Assembly: GCA_008360955.1 (NCBI GenBank)
Contig: LUCM01008972.1
Location: 33,338-97,337, forward strand
Direction of reading: 5' to 3'
DNA length: 64,000 nucleotides
Origin: Fasciolopsis buskii
Taxonomy: Eukaryota > Platyhelminthes > Trematoda > Plagiorchiida > Fasciolidae
Below, one piece after another: positions 24,889 to 37,959 of this stretch. The notes beneath the pieces are model-generated. The model saw nothing but the letters and a program-made list of their open reading frames with translations. It was not told where the DNA came from and searched no databases. How positions within the stretch are numbered: the stretch's first letter is position 1; each line of letters begins with the position of its first letter. The position numbers and the translations under genes are program-made.

Positions 24889-27601
24889 TGACTGAGTGCT
24901 AACGTGGACATCTTCGTTGTGTTCATTGATACGATTGATTGATTTTGACAGCGCAGAGAACAATGAAAGAAGTTCGCTGTGACAAGTCGTGCGTGGTCTT
25001 TTCCCACGGACGAGATGTTCATGACTGATTAACTATTCCCTGTCACTTCGGGTTTTGTTTTTTTCTAGTACCACTGTTATGAGTAATATTTGCATCTCTT
25101 TGCATTCTTTTTTTAGGCTAAAATTAGCCAGTTTTTATGATGTCTTCATTTCTTTTATTGTACCTCTTCTAGATCACAACGTTCACCTGGTAGTGAGAAA
25201 TGCTGACCTAGTTCCCTACTGGTCTTCTTCATTTCCCAACTTTGTAGATCTTTCGACCATCCATGGGCAAAAAATGTTTGCTTATTGTTGCCTGTTTGAA
25301 AATGATTTTATGAATAATGAAAAGATAACCTTTCCTTGTATGAATCAAGTGTCCCTTACGTGAAGAACAGGTATGCAAAATGGGCCACACTGGAACTATT
25401 ATGGATTTGTCTGATTTCCACAAAGGTCTGGTCAAGCGTGTCGCGTTTCACTTTGCTGATCAACTTTTGGGTAGTTGGGATGGAAACCATTTGTGGAAGG
25501 AGATTTGGACGCCCTGGTGTTCGAATGGCAAGTTTGTTTTCCTATCCGTTCAACATCGACTACGTTAAAACTGTCCTGATTGGCACATCGAACATATCCC
25601 TCTACTGGTTGCACCAATATCGAACCCAAAGATGGGGAGGCGGTTTACAAATTTTTTCAAAACTATGACAATTGCAGTCATGGCTGAGTGTCTGTTTTCT
25701 GTCTGAAATCACAGATTCTCTGATTAGCACCCGTTGTATTCATGTTCCTTTCCGGTTTATTAGAATGGAACATCATCTGTTCCGATTCTGAATAAAATAA
25801 CATCTGGCAGTGGTCTAGACCATTTACCACATTATTTCGGAATTGTGTAAGAACTCGCTTCTGTTTCACAAGACTCCCCAAGTGTACCTGTGCTCGCGGA
25901 ATGTAGAGCCATGTACCTACACACCAATGCAATCATATAAGATGAACCGCGTTTCGGGCCTATACAAAAGAGATCTCAAAAAGTCAGCCGAATCTCGCTT
26001 CCGAATAGTTTTTGACATAATTCCAAATAAGTCTGACAGTTCCGAAATAGTGTTTGAAATGGAGTGGTGCCTTAGGTATCTGCCACCCCAAAAAAGATCA
26101 AAAATTCCACTCCCAGATCCACCGGTCACTTTAGTTGCATATGTCAACTGGCTGTCACCCCTCTCGTCACTACTATTGAACCTAAGAACTCATAGAGTTC
26201 CATGCCATTCCAAGCTTCCGGGTCACGGTTGCCGGTTTCAACCCCGAGTAGTGGGCCTTAGTGACAATGGGGCATGACACTTCCACTGCACTCATGCTTC
26301 AAACATGCCAAAAAAAGTCCACCATTCTCTTCAAACCCACTGAGTGTATCATTGTCAGTCGCCTTGAGACTCCATCCGGATATCATTTCGCTTACAAACC
26401 TCACTAGAAAAAATGCTGATGCGATATCAGATGTAGTAAACTCTGTTTAGAAGTGGTTAAACAACTCTTCATAGCCCGTAGGATGCGCTTTTTTCTTGGT
26501 GCCAACCTTATTTGCTAGCAATGCTCATTAGTTATTTTAATAAAAGTACCTAAAGTACAAAAGTTGTTGTAGTATCATCTGATGTTCTTCAGGATCCCAT
26601 TCTCCCACCCTTTTTTCCCTCCATTTAAATAAGTGACCGGTCCAAACAGTCTATTAGATTCTGTGTTCAAGTCTACGGACGATGTCGCTTATTTTCCCCT
26701 CGTGACAAACCACGTGACCTACCTCTGATCTTTCAGAATGCAGGTGAAGCTCTCAAAGCAGACCGTCCTTCCACTCAGCCTATCCAAGCGCACGGATTAT
26801 CTGTCCATCGTATTTCGTTTTGTTTTCCCTAGCTGCTCTGTTACTCCCCGTAGAGATCTGCTCAGAATCCAGTCTGTAAAGTAGCTTATGGTCTCTCTAT
26901 ACCTCTATCTTATCTAATCTTTGCATAGTATTTGCTGTGCCCAGACTAATGCATTATATTCTTTCTTATCCAAAAGGCCAGTCGGTTACGTAACATGTCC
27001 AATAGTATTTCTTTTTCTTCTTCTTACTTTCCGGCCAATCTTAGTCTGTTGTTCTCCTGTAACATTCACTGGACCACGGCAACAACATTTTAAACCGTTA
27101 TGCGGTGGCATTTTCTTCTGAACAATCGTCTCTGCTCTGTTTTACCCGTTTTCTGACCTGGACAAAATTTACGTCAACCCTCATCGACGAGAAACTTCCG
27201 ACAAACCATTATCAGATTCTTGGTTTGACACATCATCGTTCTGCGCTCCCAACAATTTGAAGGAGGTTGGAGTACGAAGGTTTCGCTATTTATTTTCATT
27301 TCCCCCTGAAGTGGAAGCTGGCGGTTGTAAAAACCGAACAATAAGATTCACTTGTTCTACTGTAAACGGCCTCGGAGTACAGGGTCTATTGAGACAAAAT
27401 AGCAATTATTGAGTAATGCATACACGAACCAGCATATTTGGTACGTGTAAACACTATATCGTATTGTGTTGTATTGTTAGGAATTTTGTGTGCATAGGTG
27501 TCCGTATTTCAGTCGAACTGCTCTGGGTTAGGGAAAAAGCAAAGACCTTGGGACAGAGTCGAATGCATGAGGGAAAAATGTAAGGAAGCGTACGGGACAA
27601 A

Positions 27602-28970
27602 TTACGCGGATGCATTCACGCATTCGATGACACGATGAACCAAGGAGGCCACTGCATCCAAACTGGACCCGTGTAGTTTGCACGCAAACCGAATGGGGTC
27701 ATCGGACACGTTAACAGAAGAAGTTGTACGACTCAGGACGGCGCATCTTGTTAGTTTAAGACCGCATGATGTACGAGCGACGGGACAAAGCCATTTGACT
27801 GGAATGCTTGAATTTATAGATTTGGGGCTGGCCACAGTAGACAGTGGTCTCCACCAATCAAGAACGGGATGTTTCCACAAGGAGGTATTACAAAGAGAGG
27901 TAAATGCATTAGTGAGTGAAGCCCCACCGTACTTTAAAAGTGATAAAATGCCATCAGGATGTATACCTGTGATTATTTTGGTCGAGTGAAGGTGTTCGAA
28001 TACTTCTTCATCTAGGAACCATGACAGTGCAGGGTGACACATTCTGCACCTGCAGTGCAGCTCATTGGTTTTGTTTTCTGTTCACACAAAAGCTGAGTTC
28101 CTTGCCAGAGGTGTCTGCTATTGCGGCTGGTCCGGAGTTGGTTTGCATACGACGAGTCGATGCGTTTTACTTCTTTTGATATTAATAGTGAAAGGAATCT
28201 GACTGTCTGTTAGTCCCTTAATTTATAAAAGTGTTACTTCCGTTTTCTGAAGGCCTTCAGTATGGATGAAGCAATAAGACCGTGACAGAGAAAAAGTATT
28301 TCTAAGAGACAACAAATATCAGAAATTAGATTGAATGTGTCGGCAAAACGGTTGACCTTACTATTCAGGGATCCAAACTAAAACAGCCAGGTTGCATGAA
28401 AAAAAGAAATCTTTGAAGAAGAATGTTTACCCCCTTCAGAAAAATAACTTATTGGTATTTTGATTTGGTTAGACTCTTTGCAAGATTGAAAAGCTGTCCG
28501 ACAACAAACTTCGGATTTTAAAAGTGACAGACAATGATCACTAGTTGAAATTGGAGCACATAGTTTAAGAGGGAGATGATCGAAGATAATTCTGTCTAGG
28601 GTAAAGTTTCCTCTAGTTGAGGAAACTGATAGATCAGCCAAATTGAACACAGCAGGAGAAAGTGTCGAGACTTGATTAAACTCGCCCACGATGATGTACA
28701 GATCATCAGCCAGCAACAGGACCAGGAAAGGTAGAAAAGAATTGGAAAAAACGAACCGGCAGTCTGCATGCAAAACGGGGCTACGTACACCTTCGAGATG
28801 TTTGTGGCATTCCCATCCCATTTCTTCAATATAACAGAAAAGAGGGGCGTCGATCTCATAACTTCCATTCGTGATGGACACGTATCGATTCACGGGCCGA
28901 ACAATAAGACCATGCGAGAAGACCAATCATCAAAGACGGTCTAAAACAACCAACAAAGTTTTGAACAATC
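27602..28970 (-). mobile_element. CR1/jockey-like LINE fragment (APE endonuclease end and start of RT)
   Basis: On the minus strand, 28926-28480 encodes the C-terminal half of an APE-type endonuclease: LYIIVGEFNQV (family VGDFN), LDRIIFDHL, and CAPISTSDHCLSL with the catalytic SDH. About 440 bp later, 28042-27602 encodes the start of an RT domain: HPDGILSLLKYGG, AFTSLCNTSLW, WWRPLSTVASPK (family PIPK), and GSSLDAVASLVH. Both pieces are in the right order for one element. The catalytic palm (motifs B-C) and 3' end are missing, so this is a 3'-truncated or internally cut relic. It resembles the plus-strand element at 51.6 kb closely enough to suggest one family. Confidence 0.75.
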
Positions 28971-29618
28971 GAACCGAAATGTGTAATTTTTTGGTCAAAA
29001 GTCGAATCCCTTATTCGGAGAGCACCAATTGTTTTGGCTAGGGTTCACAAAACACGTGTTGGACGTCTGGCTGAAGGTGATATTGTGAACAGATTTTTCA
29101 AGTTTAGCGATGCCGATTTTCGAATAGTATTCATGCAGTGCCCGTTAACTAAATGTGCGTTGTGTCTGTTGAGGTAACGAAAGTGAAGTGCTTCGGCGAA
29201 CCATTCCTCTTCCGTACGTGTGGAACCGGTTCACGTCCTCTTAGACAGATTCACACTGAAGTTCGACAAGAAGGAACTTTGAGGAGGAACCAACTGTGTC
29301 TCACGCTTTCAGCAGTCAGAGTCGAATTGGGTGTGTACCGGGATTGGCCACAGTTTTGGGTTAGTACAAATGAGCTTGTTGGTCTGTCCGCTTTAGTCAT
29401 TTCAATCACTTGGTCATAGTCGAAATCATTAAGGACAAAAGTTGTCAAACTGTGGTCGTGGTCAAGACGGTTTGTGAAATCTAGATATTGAATTGTTGGG
29501 AGAGTTTGTTTGCTTTTTTACATGAAGCATATTCAGTTATGTCTATGGATAATGCATGGTTGAACGACAAACCAAGTAACTTTCAAATAAATGATCACGG
29601 AGTTTTAACATCTAACTT

Positions 29619-29800
29619 GCCATGGTAAACCGTGGAAGCACTTTACAACTGTTTCACTCAGCCTGGTAGGAACCATCAGCAGTGCATATTCATCGCGCCG
29701 GAACTAGGACGTGAACTCCGGATGAACAATTTTGGGTCGAACGCCTTAGTCATTACGCTAGCCAAGATAATGATTGTAAAAGGTTCATCGGAAATTACCA
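29619..29800 (-). mobile_element. Hammerhead-bearing tRNA-derived SINE (copy C)
   Basis: Read on the minus strand it has box A-like GCGTAATGACTAAGGCG, GTTCGACCCAAAATTG, an eroded box B, the hammerhead at 29638-29685, and a CTTCCACGG tail. It shows the same family order as copies A and B. The distal tail is absent. Confidence 0.75.
29638..29685 (-). ncRNA. Hammerhead ribozyme, SINE type (copy C)
   Basis: Stem I is GCACTG/AAGTGC, the core is CTGATGG (A9 changed to G), then stem II, GAAAC, stem III ACAGTTGT and triplet GTA. It is nearly complete but carries one core substitution. Confidence 0.7.
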
Positions 29801-32229
29801 CTACATGATGTAGCTGTCGTATCCGTGACTGGATTTTGTAGGCCACAGGCCTTTATGCTCACCAGATCAACGACTCCTAGGTGAAAAAGAACTTCTCTGC
29901 TGAAAGCAAAGTCATGAAAACTGAAATGTTCAGAGTTTCACTACTTGTTAGATGGCGGTAGTAGGGGACCGGATGTGAACTTCAAAATGGTTCATTCGTC
30001 CCGGCTTCGTGCCCCAATTCCGACGCTGTGGATATGCAGCGGTGACGATAACTGACAAGGATGAAACAGTCGCACTGTTCTTGCTCGATTTCCAGTGGCA
30101 AGCTGGATGAAGACAATGCATGACGAATCATTTGAAAACCAATCACACCAAATATTCTTCTACTGTAAACTATCAAGTAAACTAAGGTTGAAAAAGTCCA
30201 ATCATCATTTCGTGATTTGGTGCGACAGAGTTGCTGTCTATTATATCGCACATACTTATGGTTCTCGGCTTTCAATCCAGCCCAGTCACGATCCTTGAGC
30301 TGATAACTACCGGTCGACTATCGCTAGTCGTTAAACCAACCGTATCTGTGTTTACCTAGTCAAACCAGGCATTTCTAATTTGTCACGCGGATACTGGAAA
30401 ATTTTATCATTCTACTATATGCAGAGATGTAACGGACAGTTCCGGGACAAGATCCATGCAATGTTGCAACACTTACGTTCTTTTAACTGTTACACGATCA
30501 CATATTTTTCCAAGTTCTATCTAATCTATCCATTTTGCTGATGGATTGATTCGTCCAAGCACTTTGTTCCATATCGAGAACACCGTTCGGACAACCCCGC
30601 TGGTGGCACCTGATTTTTGGTTTGGAAACAATCTCTTGAGAGTAGTTGGGGTGAGAAGGAGGACATATGGAACGTAGGTAATTGAACATTTGGACTACTG
30701 GCAACAGGTTTCAGTGGGTTGTCCAACGAAGTATAAAAAGGCTGGTGACCACTCAGCCGATCGGCATGTTAGACTACACACATGCACACATACACACACA
30801 CACGTGCAACTTGTTAATATGGAAACCAGGAGTACATGACCACTGAAATTATTATTTGACATGAGAACACCTTCATTTTGATCTAAGGCCAGGGCCCAGG
30901 AGGTACCACACAAGGCATATAACAACGAAAATGAGGACAGCCCAGTTAGACCCTGCAGCCTTTTTTATACTTTAATCCTTGAGAATGCATCTGCCCAATC
31001 CCATGTTCGCTTTCTCTGAATACCTTTCTTATGATCTCACGGTTGAATAAACTTTTCCAGTTTAGATCTCGTTTTCATCACGCATCAGTTAACGGAAGAC
31101 GATACTTATTAGTCGTTAATGTTACTGTTATTTGTGATCTTCACAAATTCCATCTTTATCGGATAAGTGGAAGCGTTTGTCTTAGAGCTTATCGATTTCA
31201 GACTAATCAATCTGTCAATTCCATTTGGACGTGTAGACGACAAGTTGTAGGCACCCATTGTGGATATGATTGTGCTAGTATTGATGCTGGTCACGACATT
31301 TACTGGGGTTCTGGTTAGTTGGCCTCGGCTTATTTTATTTTCCAGAATGAGTCGCTCGTGAATTCCATCGAATAGCATTGTCTTGAATGCACTTCATCGA
31401 GGTAAAACAAAACAAGTTTCAATTTCACATCACCGAGTGGATACCACGGAAGAGAATGAGATCAGTACTTTTCGCTTACCAGTTAGATTCTCTTACTGCT
31501 GGATTGTCAAGGTCTCGTCCTTTAGCCGGCAAGCCCATAATCACTGATTCCACTTCGGATTATGGTGTCGACATTTGACAGAGAACGATCGAATTAAACA
31601 TCCGACTCCTCGTGATACCTTCAAACACTAGTACCATTTGGTTCAAAAGGAGGCTCGTTAGTCCCTAGTCAATGAGACATCTTCTCTTCGAGACAAGCTG
31701 AACTCTTTTCTAGTCATGATCACTCATCCAAACTAAGTAGAACCTAAATTGCCTCTAAGATTCAACTCAAATGCATGACTCAGTGTTAAATACATTCGAG
31801 TAGTCTTTCGCGGTGAATGCTGGAATGGGCACTGTGTGTACAAATAAAGCCTGCAAAAGTCTCGTCCTCATACTTTGTATACCATGAATTTTATTCCTTC
31901 CAACCGATTATTCACATGGTTGATCGTGGTGATTCAAATTACGACAGCGCTGAATTGAAAACCAGAAACAACTGACCTTTTGCTTGCGGATTGCTTCCAA
32001 CGAGAGACCATTTCTTTCGAATCGGGATGTGGTTGCAATTAACCACGACGGATATCTGATACGTTTTCCAATAGCTTAGTAGTGCCGAATCTCCGATTTA
32101 GCTGATCATTATGAACACAATTTACATGAGTAGTTATTTATGTGGGAACAATGGAACCAATGAAAAATTCCCCCAACGTTTCACATGAGTTAAACGTCAA
32201 CAACTAATTCCATACTGCATCGGTCATCG
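29801..32229. other. Stretch with no recognisable gene
   Basis: Holds a short CA-rich tract near 30.78 kb and ORFs under 98 codons. No motif, splice context or shared repeat was recognised. Confidence 0.45.
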
Positions 32230-34262
32230 CGCAGGATAATCAGGACCGCGCTGCCCATTGCATCGAGCGGGGTGAGTAGTGATAAGTATGCCACTGCTCA
32301 GAGTTCCCTCTCTTTTATTCAACCTGTCTCTTCTGTCTCCAACCCAATCTCTGCTTTCTCATAGTGTCCCCACTGATAACACGCCCGATACTCGCAAAGG
32401 TTCAGTGTCAAATAGTGTAGCAGGTGGTTACCAGTCAGCCGGCTCCCATTCCTTCAAGCATCGTCAACCTCTGAATCTCGGTTCCTTCAATGTGTGCACT
32501 TTAATGCAGGTTGGTCAACAGGCATGTTGAGTTCCTACAGTAGACTCGATTTTGATCGATTTCAGAGTATTTCCTACACACCTAAGGAGACCAAGCAGCT
32601 CTGGCTCTGTGTGGGTCAACGCGGTGTAGGAATAGTCTTAAATGAGAAGCCTGAAGTGGCCCTTTTATACTGGAGCTCGGTTAACAGTCGCTTGTGCACC
32701 GTGAAACTGCAGGGATCAGTAGGCTTCCGGAATGATAGTTGTGTTAGTCGCAGTTTATTTTTCATCTAGGCATACGCCTCAACAGACTTCATCACTGGCA
32801 AGCAAAATTATGAGTTTCATGGCGAGTTCGTCACTCTTATTCGGAAGAGCAAAAACTGTGACACTGTAGTTGGTGGCAGGTGATTCTGATGCACAAGTTA
32901 GAAAACTGAGTGCATCGGAGGCCTGCTTAGTTTGGCTGTGCGCCTTGTCTACTCACCGAGTAGATAACGGTTACGATCATAAGCTTGCCCATTTTTGTGC
33001 AGACATTCCTTTAGTCCTCTCTAGCACACATTTCCGACACAGTTTGCGTCGCACAGCGACATGGCGTTCTAACTCAAAGAGTAGCCTTAATCACACTGAC
33101 CATTCAACACGACTAAAGGCTTTCGGCAAGGGCGCCCCATCTCTCCATTCTTATTCAACTTCCTCATGACGCAATTGATGGAAGATGCTATAGGAGGTCT
33201 CCAGGATGTTGAAATCAAAATAAGAGATGGAGGGAAGCTGTGTGGTTTAGATTACACGGATGACGTCGTGTGATTGTTCGAATCCGCGGACCATGCACAA
33301 AATTCACTTGACCGACTCTCGGGATGCGCAGCTCTGTTCGGCATGTAATGTGCACCTTCAAAATGTAAAGATACCTTGCAGGACTGGGCGACGGTAGTCC
33401 CGACGGAGAGGAAGTAAAGATCGTGGACCGTTTCACTTAGGTTGGTAGCTACGTGTCAAACGATCGTAGTTCGGGAGTGGAGGTAAACACAAATATATCA
33501 AGGGCTCGGGAAGCTTACGCTGGACTGAAGCACTTGTGGCGTCGGCCTAACACTTTAATTAATTTAAAAGGTCGTGTGTACTGTGCCGCAATGCGCTGAG
33601 TTCGGTTGTACGGTTGCGAGACATGAAGTATGCGTGCGGGAAATGTTCGTCGGTTAAAGGTTTTCGACCACCGATGTCTACGTAGTATGGCTAGAACTGG
33701 ATGGAGTGACCGGGTGAGTAATGTGGAGGTGAGGAGTCTAGTACTAGGTGGCAATTCTGAGAACAGCTTGTTTCAGCGTATGAAACTTAGTAGACTACGC
33801 TGGTTGGGTCACGTGTTGCATATGTCGAGCGGTGTTTTTTATTGCTTTCTTCCCACGTATTGGAAGAAGCCACTTGTTGAAGGTCAGCAGATGACGTGGC
33901 AATGTGGAATGAGAAAACGCACGGCCAATTTAGGCAAAGTAGGTGTCTCACGCCTTCGTGGTTGAGGTCCGAAAAACCTGTCAACTAGCTGACTGGAGAC
34001 GCTAGACGACATGGCAGTAAACCTTGGCGATCGTGTTTTCTGTCGAATCAGAATGATTGAAAACACGTGCGTTTGTACAGTTAGACTGTATTCCGTGTGT
34101 TGGCTACAACAGCATCTTATCTTTTCCCACCTGTGTATGTCCACTCCCTGTTCCGTCTGCATATTCACTTTTTGATAGAATTATTCGAATCTGTGGAAAA
34201 GGCAGCTGTCATTGGGGCTGTTCTTGCTGCTTAATGCTGAACGATGATGATGATGATGAGTG
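32230..34262 (+). mobile_element. Decayed RTE/SR2-type LINE with internal deletion
   Basis: Plus-strand relic. Near 32470 the endonuclease begins with LGSFNVCTLMQVGQQA. At 32600-32760 it continues with GVGIVLNEKPEVALL and VNSRLCTVKLQGSVGFRN. Near 33060 the TATWRSN region before the endonuclease end is recognisable. It then jumps directly to RT motif B (GRPISPFLFNF-like, about 33130) and GLDYTDDVV, where YADD has become YTDD, so catalysis would be lost. The C-terminal RLRWLGHVLH follows, then the family 3' UTR and a (GAT)n tail at 34240-34262. RT motifs 1-2 and A are deleted, as in the copy at 1-1130. Many stops and shifts are present. Confidence 0.85.
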
Positions 34263-35204
34263 AATGAAAAATAACTCTCTCACAGATTGTAGAAATTGGT
34301 CACAGAAAACGGAGCACGATGCGACAAGAATTTCTTCATGTATAGAAGCATTGTGATAAATAGTACATCATAACGTATAATTTCCTACAGCTGACAGTGA
34401 CAAGAACGTCGTTTACTCATTTGTACTGACAATTTCTATCCCATGACAATCACTTTACCTCCGGCGATGAAGTACACAAGCTCTCTGACCTCTTTCAACT
34501 GGGACACGAAGTTCTATTTTAGTGAAGTTGTCCATACTCGGATCGCTTCCAGTTCTTGTTTCGTGCAAACCAAGTTTCCTGAATAGACAAAATATCTATG
34601 TTAAGAGTTATTAATCCAGTCGTTCTCTATGAATCCCCTATGTTCTTCGAGGTTTTACTTCGTACTGTTCTGCTTGTGGCACTTCTTTGTTTTAGCTCCT
34701 CAAAGTATCTTACAAAATCAGATTTCCATCATACTTGAACGAGCATTACATGTCTCATAAGGCTTTCCTCATCTCCTGCTCTTTCTTATTTGGGTCGAGA
34801 TCCAAGGAAGGTCATTTGCCCAATCAATGAACATTCCCTGACGTGCACTCAGGAGTCGGGGGCTCCCCTGTGCGTGTATCACCGTTGCAGTTACGAATTT
34901 GACTCTTTGGGATTTATCTGGGCATTTCTTGTTAATGTGGCCGTTGCCTGCTCACTCTTTTCATCGAACAATAGTTGGTTGTTCTTAGCAAGTTTCTTGC
35001 GCTAGATATTCTGATGCCTATCTTCCACTGTTCCTTCTTACATGGACTGTCAAAGTACCAAAAACTGTACCATTTCGCAAAGTATCTTATATATCCAAGA
35101 TTCAGATCAAAACACGTAGTGTTGGTGAATCGTTTTTTCGACGATTCCTTCTCATGCGGTTACAATCATATTTATCTGGCATGTAACAATGCAGTTCAAG
35201 AAAA
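34263..35204. other. Stretch with no recognisable gene
   Basis: ORFs up to about 117 codons run toward the Penelope fragment that follows. Part of 34.9-35.2 kb may be its eroded upstream sequence, but I cannot show it. Confidence 0.35.
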
Positions 35205-35660
35205 CTGTTGCTTAGTTTTCCCTTTACAGGTGATGCCTCAGCGGGGACGGTCTGTAAAATATTGTGCTGCAATCATACCACGTTCAAAGCAGCTAAAATC
35301 AGATGCCAGATCTCAACTGCACATGTAATTAGGTGTGGGATGAAGGGTAAATTGCTTTTGATTACCTCCTCATTGTTAGCCCGAGAGTTTAAGTGTACCT
35401 GTGGTGCTACATACGTGGACCGAGTAGGGAGGAGCTTGTCTAAACACGGATTAGTTTTGTTTCCAGCACAGTTAAGGCACACTTGCTCTAATCAGGACAT
35501 CCGATAGGACTGGATTACGCTTTTAGTGCTGTCTCTAGGATACCGCGTCACGAATCGAAAGCGACAAGATCTCGTACGTTAGAGACCGTTGAAACTGTCA
35601 GGCTCCAGTTATGTGTCCAACAGAAGCATGCCCTAGAAGTACCCCGGTCAAAGATTGGCG
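35205..35660 (+). mobile_element. Divergent Penelope-like GIY-YIG fragment
   Basis: The plus-strand frames give LSFPFTGDASAGTVCKIL, which resembles the RT-to-nuclease linker of Penelope elements. FKCTCGATYVDRVGRSLSK follows, a GIY-YIG core (usual form CSCGATYIGRTGRSL) whose YIGRT has become YVDRV. A later ETVRLQLCVQQKHALEVP-like segment follows. The lineage differs from the 37.7-40.6 kb element, whose core is CSCGIMYIGRTTRR. It is broken by shifts. Confidence 0.6.
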
Positions 35661-36714
35661 ACGGCATTCGCGATAGGTCACCGAATGTCACACCCACCAT
35701 ATATCTTCCCTCCCCTCTGTGTGGACCAATCGGTTGTCCGACTAACTAACCGAATAACAAACCGACTGAACGCGCACCTTCCGGATACGTGACAGGCTGA
35801 GAATGAATTGCCATCAATACGTCTTCCTACCTACAACTTACTATCCGTGAAAAACAAAATCAATAAATTGAATTTTAAGAAAATCGTGCCTAACGGTACT
35901 TGCACAATGCTGTATGACTAAATAGTTGTCCTTATCAGTGTTTCAGTTTGTAAAGTTAAAAATGATCCACCCACTATTCCATGCCTGAATCGATTGATAT
36001 ACCGTACAAGCAACTTGATCTCCGTATATATTTGTATATGCAAATACCTTGCCAGTAGCGTGTGCGACCGGTGTTACTCTGCTTGAATGACTGCCCTTCA
36101 GACTTCACCTTTCACGAACAAATATAGGGTCATCTGGTCAGCCGTACATTGGGGAAGCATCAGACACAGGCTTCTTTAGCGCTGGAGGTGGTCATTGGTG
36201 AACATACACCCAATGTGCCAAGGGTTTGAACCCGAGCCTTCTAAGTGGAATGCGTGTGTACTTCCCCAGGACCATCAGGTCCGGCTAAGCCGTGACTAGA
36301 AGTGTGGTTAGAAGTAAGTTCCCATTTGATCCTGCATGACAGCAGAAGTGCCCGACAGCGTCGAAAGGAGAATGTCTCCGTATGGTCAAAATCCCTTTAA
36401 CTCCTATGCCACCTCACCGGTGTTCCGGCCAGAACGTCCGAACTGTAAGGCAGGGGGTCGTTGGTGGGTGCGAGTCTTTGATGTGCACCGATGACAGCGA
36501 AACTCGGGGCTAATCTGAGTCACTAGTATTTTGACGGTAAGCCTTCTATCACCTAAAATATGGAACTCGAGAGCCCCATACAGATGCTTGGATCAGCTTT
36601 GCAACCGAGAGAGAACTTGTCGGTCAGTCGGAGTTTGGTCATTTGGTGCACAGAATTCCTTGGTTTACAAATTCTCGTGACCGATAGGAGAACTTGATCA
36701 TGCAATGCTGAAGT
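35661..36714. other. Stretch with no recognisable gene, tRNA-like motif at 36.2 kb
   Basis: A GGGTTTGAACCCGAG box B-like motif near 36.22 kb hints at an eroded tRNA-derived repeat. Otherwise nothing is assignable. Confidence 0.3.
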
Positions 36715-36930
36715 TTAATGAGCCGCGGAGAATTCGCCCGGTTAGTTCAACAATATGACATTTTACTTACACTTGTTCGTCACGAGTTCGTGTCCCATTT
36801 CAAGCGCAATGACTATGCCCTACTAATGATTCCTAGGAAGAACAAACCGGATGTACTGTAGTGCTTCGATAACTTTTTTACTAAACAGATGGGTTCTGGT
36901 GCTGTGTGACGAATCGCTTGAGGGCATGAA
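36715..36930 (+). mobile_element. Strongly eroded hammerhead SINE (copy G)
   Basis: The plus strand keeps GGTTAGTTCAACAA, an eroded tRNA-like part with TCACGAGTTCGTGTCCC, then AATGATTCCTAGGAAG, GTACTGTAGTGCTTCG and a T-rich tail in family order. The ribozyme core has lost CTG and GAAAC. Confidence 0.5.
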
Positions 36931-37179
36931 TTAAACTTAAAATTCCAGACCTCATTTATTATGATCCGATCAACTCCTTACTGATATTCGCAATATGACA
37001 AGCAGTTTCTTCTGTACACTCTCGTACAGTTTTTGTTCTCACTGTGAGTATAACACGTACTTGTTGGGTTTCATTGTCTCATTTCACGGACTCACGTCAC
37101 CTAGCTGAATAATCCGATAAAACGTGTAACCTGTATGAAGCCACTCTGCGGGTTGCTAACACTATCTGTAATAAGTGGA

Positions 37180-37560
37180 CAATCTAAGATAATGGGGAAA
37201 CATCCTACTAGTGTTTACAGACTGACTATCCCAATTCGCACATTAGTTGACAGCACTCGGAGAGCAGGTAGGGTCAATCGACTGGCGCGGCCTGACAAGA
37301 TATGCCAAAGGGTAAATTATTTTACTTCGCCAGGTGGGAGTCTAAGGCATCAAACACAAAGAGGTCTACGAGTTTCGGATACTTGAACTTTTAATCGCAA
37401 CCTATCCCGGACAGCCATGGGATGGAATCACGTGACTTGGCTGAGCAGCCTAGGCGCAACTCACCGGTTGTACAGGCATTCAGTTTTAACTTGTTGTCGC
37501 GCGCAGATACATGTCCCGTGGTTCATTTATCCACTACAAATTGGTGAACCCGACTGCAAC
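37180..37560 (+). other. Possible solo LTR end with primer-binding-site-like motif
   Basis: At 37541-37554 the sequence TTGGTGAACCCGAC follows ...CCACTACAAA. It resembles the tRNA-Trp primer-binding site (TGGTGACCCCGAC) used by CsRn1-type gypsy elements of flukes, with one mismatch and a divergent 3' side. No LTR-retrotransposon protein follows, so this could be a remnant or coincidence. Confidence 0.2.
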
Positions 37561-37637
37561 ACAGCACATTGGCTACGGGCCGTACGAGCGTGAAATCAGG
37601 TGAAAATTTTTATCGCTTCTTTTTTTAACCATTTATA

Positions 37638-37716
37638 AAACACAGCTGTACAGTGCTTCCATGGTTTCTTTATGGTGAGTTGAGCGATGATATCACATGG
37701 TGAATTATTTCATGAA
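37638..37716 (+). mobile_element. 5'-truncated hammerhead SINE (copy D), cut at a Penelope terminus
   Basis: Starts in the second half of the ribozyme (CAGCTGTACAGTGC) and continues with the family tail CCATGGTTTCTTTATGG, GAGCGATGATATCACATGG and ATTATTTCATG. It then runs straight into the inverted terminal repeat of the Penelope-like element. Confidence 0.75.
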
Positions 37717-37905
37717 AACACAATTTAGCGAACAATCTCATTTTCAGTGATCCGTACTCATGCCATTACACCCATATAGTTGGAAAAATTCACTTTAGGA
37801 AGAATTGGATTGGTCAGATAAAAATATGGATGGGGAGAGGATTTGTGCTTTTAGATGCATAACTGGAATAGACAAGAACGTGTTGTGTTAATTGTTTTGT
37901 TATCT
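37717..37905 (+). repeat. Penelope 5' inverted terminal repeat
   Basis: Reads CATTTTCAGTGATCCGTACT, then GAAAAATTCACTTTAGGA, ATGGATGGGGAGAGGATTTG and TGTTAATTGTTTTG. It is the reverse complement, at roughly 80-85% by eye, of 40370-40560. Confidence 0.85.
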
Positions 37906-37959
37906 AGGGTTTGCAAATTGTGTTTTCTCAATGTGCTCAGTGGGAATTTTCAGGGAATT

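Larger units (their letters stand above)
22387..27601. other. Gene-poor stretch with simple repeats
   Basis: Contains a (GT)n tract at 22602-22626, a 10-bp inverted repeat at 23059-23090, a (CTT)n tract at 23325-23370 and a (TA)n tract at 24828-24886. Long ORFs at 22.46-23.06 kb (both strands) are shadows of the GT/CA tract. The rest, including 25.0-27.6 kb, shows ORFs up to 144 codons without recognisable motifs. Confidence 0.45.
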
